Made by a program: the position numbers and the translations under genes. From Leucobacter sp. CX169 (lineage in GTDB: Bacteria; Actinomycetota; Actinomycetes; Actinomycetales; Microbacteriaceae): a stretch of 64,000 nt of DNA. Below are positions 63,732 through 64,000 of this stretch, in pieces (within the stretch, counting starts at the first letter, position 1; each line of letters opens with the position of its first letter). The stretch is from NCBI RefSeq assembly GCF_017161405.1, contig NZ_CP071051.1, positions 2,790,001 through 2,854,000 on the forward strand, written 5' to 3'. Below the pieces are notes generated by a model. It saw only the letters and a list, made by a program, of their open reading frames with translations. It ran no database searches and was not told the origin of the DNA.

Positions 63732-64000
63732 CTACCCGCGGGCCCGTGCGAGGAGATCCTCGCGCGGGTTGTCCTGCGGTTCGACTTCCCGGAACGTCTC
63801 GAGCGCCGCCTTCGCGTCGTCCGAGAGGTGCGCCGGAACGACGACCTGGACCTCAGCGAGCAAGTCGCCGGTGCCCTTGGCGGATTTGATGCCGCGCCCC
63901 TTGACGCGCAGCACGCGGCCGCTCGGGGTGCCCGGCTGCACTTTCAGCTTCACCGGGGGGCCGCCCAGTGTGGGGACCTCAACGGTCGCGCCCAGCGCGG
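63732..64000 (-). CDS. dnaJ: Chaperone DnaJ, partial (C-terminal end)
   Basis: The frame is open through the right edge and gives the last 89 residues of DnaJ. ALGATVEVPTLGGPPVKLKV, PGTPSGRVLRVKGRGIKSAK and GDLLAEVQVVVPAHLSDDAK are the C-terminal substrate-binding domain II and dimerisation region. The J-domain and zinc fingers lie outside the window. It is the upstream neighbour of hspR, so the dnaK operon continues to the right. DnaJ delivers misfolded substrates to DnaK. Confidence 0.95.
   Translation of the reverse strand, partial: ALGATVEVPTLGGPPVKLKVQPGTPSGRVLRVKGRGIKSAKGTGDLLAEVQVVVPAHLSDDAKAALETFREVEPQDNPREDLLARARG

Overview
The window is about 64 kb of dense, high-GC (roughly 70%) bacterial DNA with short intergenic gaps, many 4-bp ATGA or GTGA start/stop overlaps, an HspR/HAIR heat-shock circuit, a LysE/LysG pair, an EssC-type secretion ATPase with an FHA domain and a tandem glycine riboswitch. 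This points to a chromosome of an actinobacterium, most likely Micrococcales/Microbacteriaceae (Leucobacter-like). The genus is inferred from gene content, not from a marker gene. No tRNA, rRNA, CRISPR array, prophage or insertion sequence is visible.

1-9.5 kb: the end of a GntR-controlled ABC exporter operon (permease, ATPase, YtrA-like regulator), a threonine aldolase, the divergent lysE/lysG amino-acid export pair, a YCII-like protein, then a two-component system (NarL-type regulator and sensor kinase) divergent from a NatAB-type ABC exporter. 9.5-19 kb: two catabolic modules of the same design, each a YtcJ-like amidohydrolase plus a transporter (NhaC antiporter or APC permease) with a TetR regulator divergent from the amidohydrolase. 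A nitroreductase and an isocitrate-lyase-family enzyme lie between them. 19-26.5 kb: hemD, a small membrane-protein cluster (YtxH, holin-like, DUF3618-like), a divergent HemY-like flavoprotein, two tandem CPBP proteases and glyS. 26.5-35.6 kb: clpB without its N-domain behind a HAIR operator, then sdaA and gcvH-gcvT-gcvP behind a tandem glycine riboswitch. Glycine cleavage and serine deamination thus appear to be one glycine-responsive transcription unit.

35.6-47.4 kb: a three-ATPase EssC/EccC protein with no other type VII gene beside it, then an amine-utilisation locus (Eat-like permease, divergent glutamine-synthetase-like ligase, gamma-glutamyl hydrolase, aldehyde dehydrogenase, SDR, FadR-type regulator). 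47.5-50.3 kb: nucleoside hydrolase with ribokinase. 49.6-55.5 kb: a TetR regulator divergent from an MMPL transporter with an unusual cytosolic tail and a YhgE/Pip-type protein. 55.6-64 kb: a secreted protein of unknown function, two GT4 glycosyltransferases, an MFS transporter, a YihY-family membrane protein, an RsmC/RlmG-like methyltransferase translationally coupled to hspR, and the end of dnaJ.

Four signals outside the gene catalogue stand out. The 10-bp palindrome CAGGATCCTG and its half-extended forms recur far beyond chance (HIP1-like). Two 59-nt inverted repeats share stem length, loop length and an inner stem sequence, with compensatory outer stems, and both sit between convergent genes. 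At least seven genes carry a TANNNT box 6-7 nt before the start codon, suggesting leaderless mRNAs. Two divergent TetR promoters contain clear palindromic operators.
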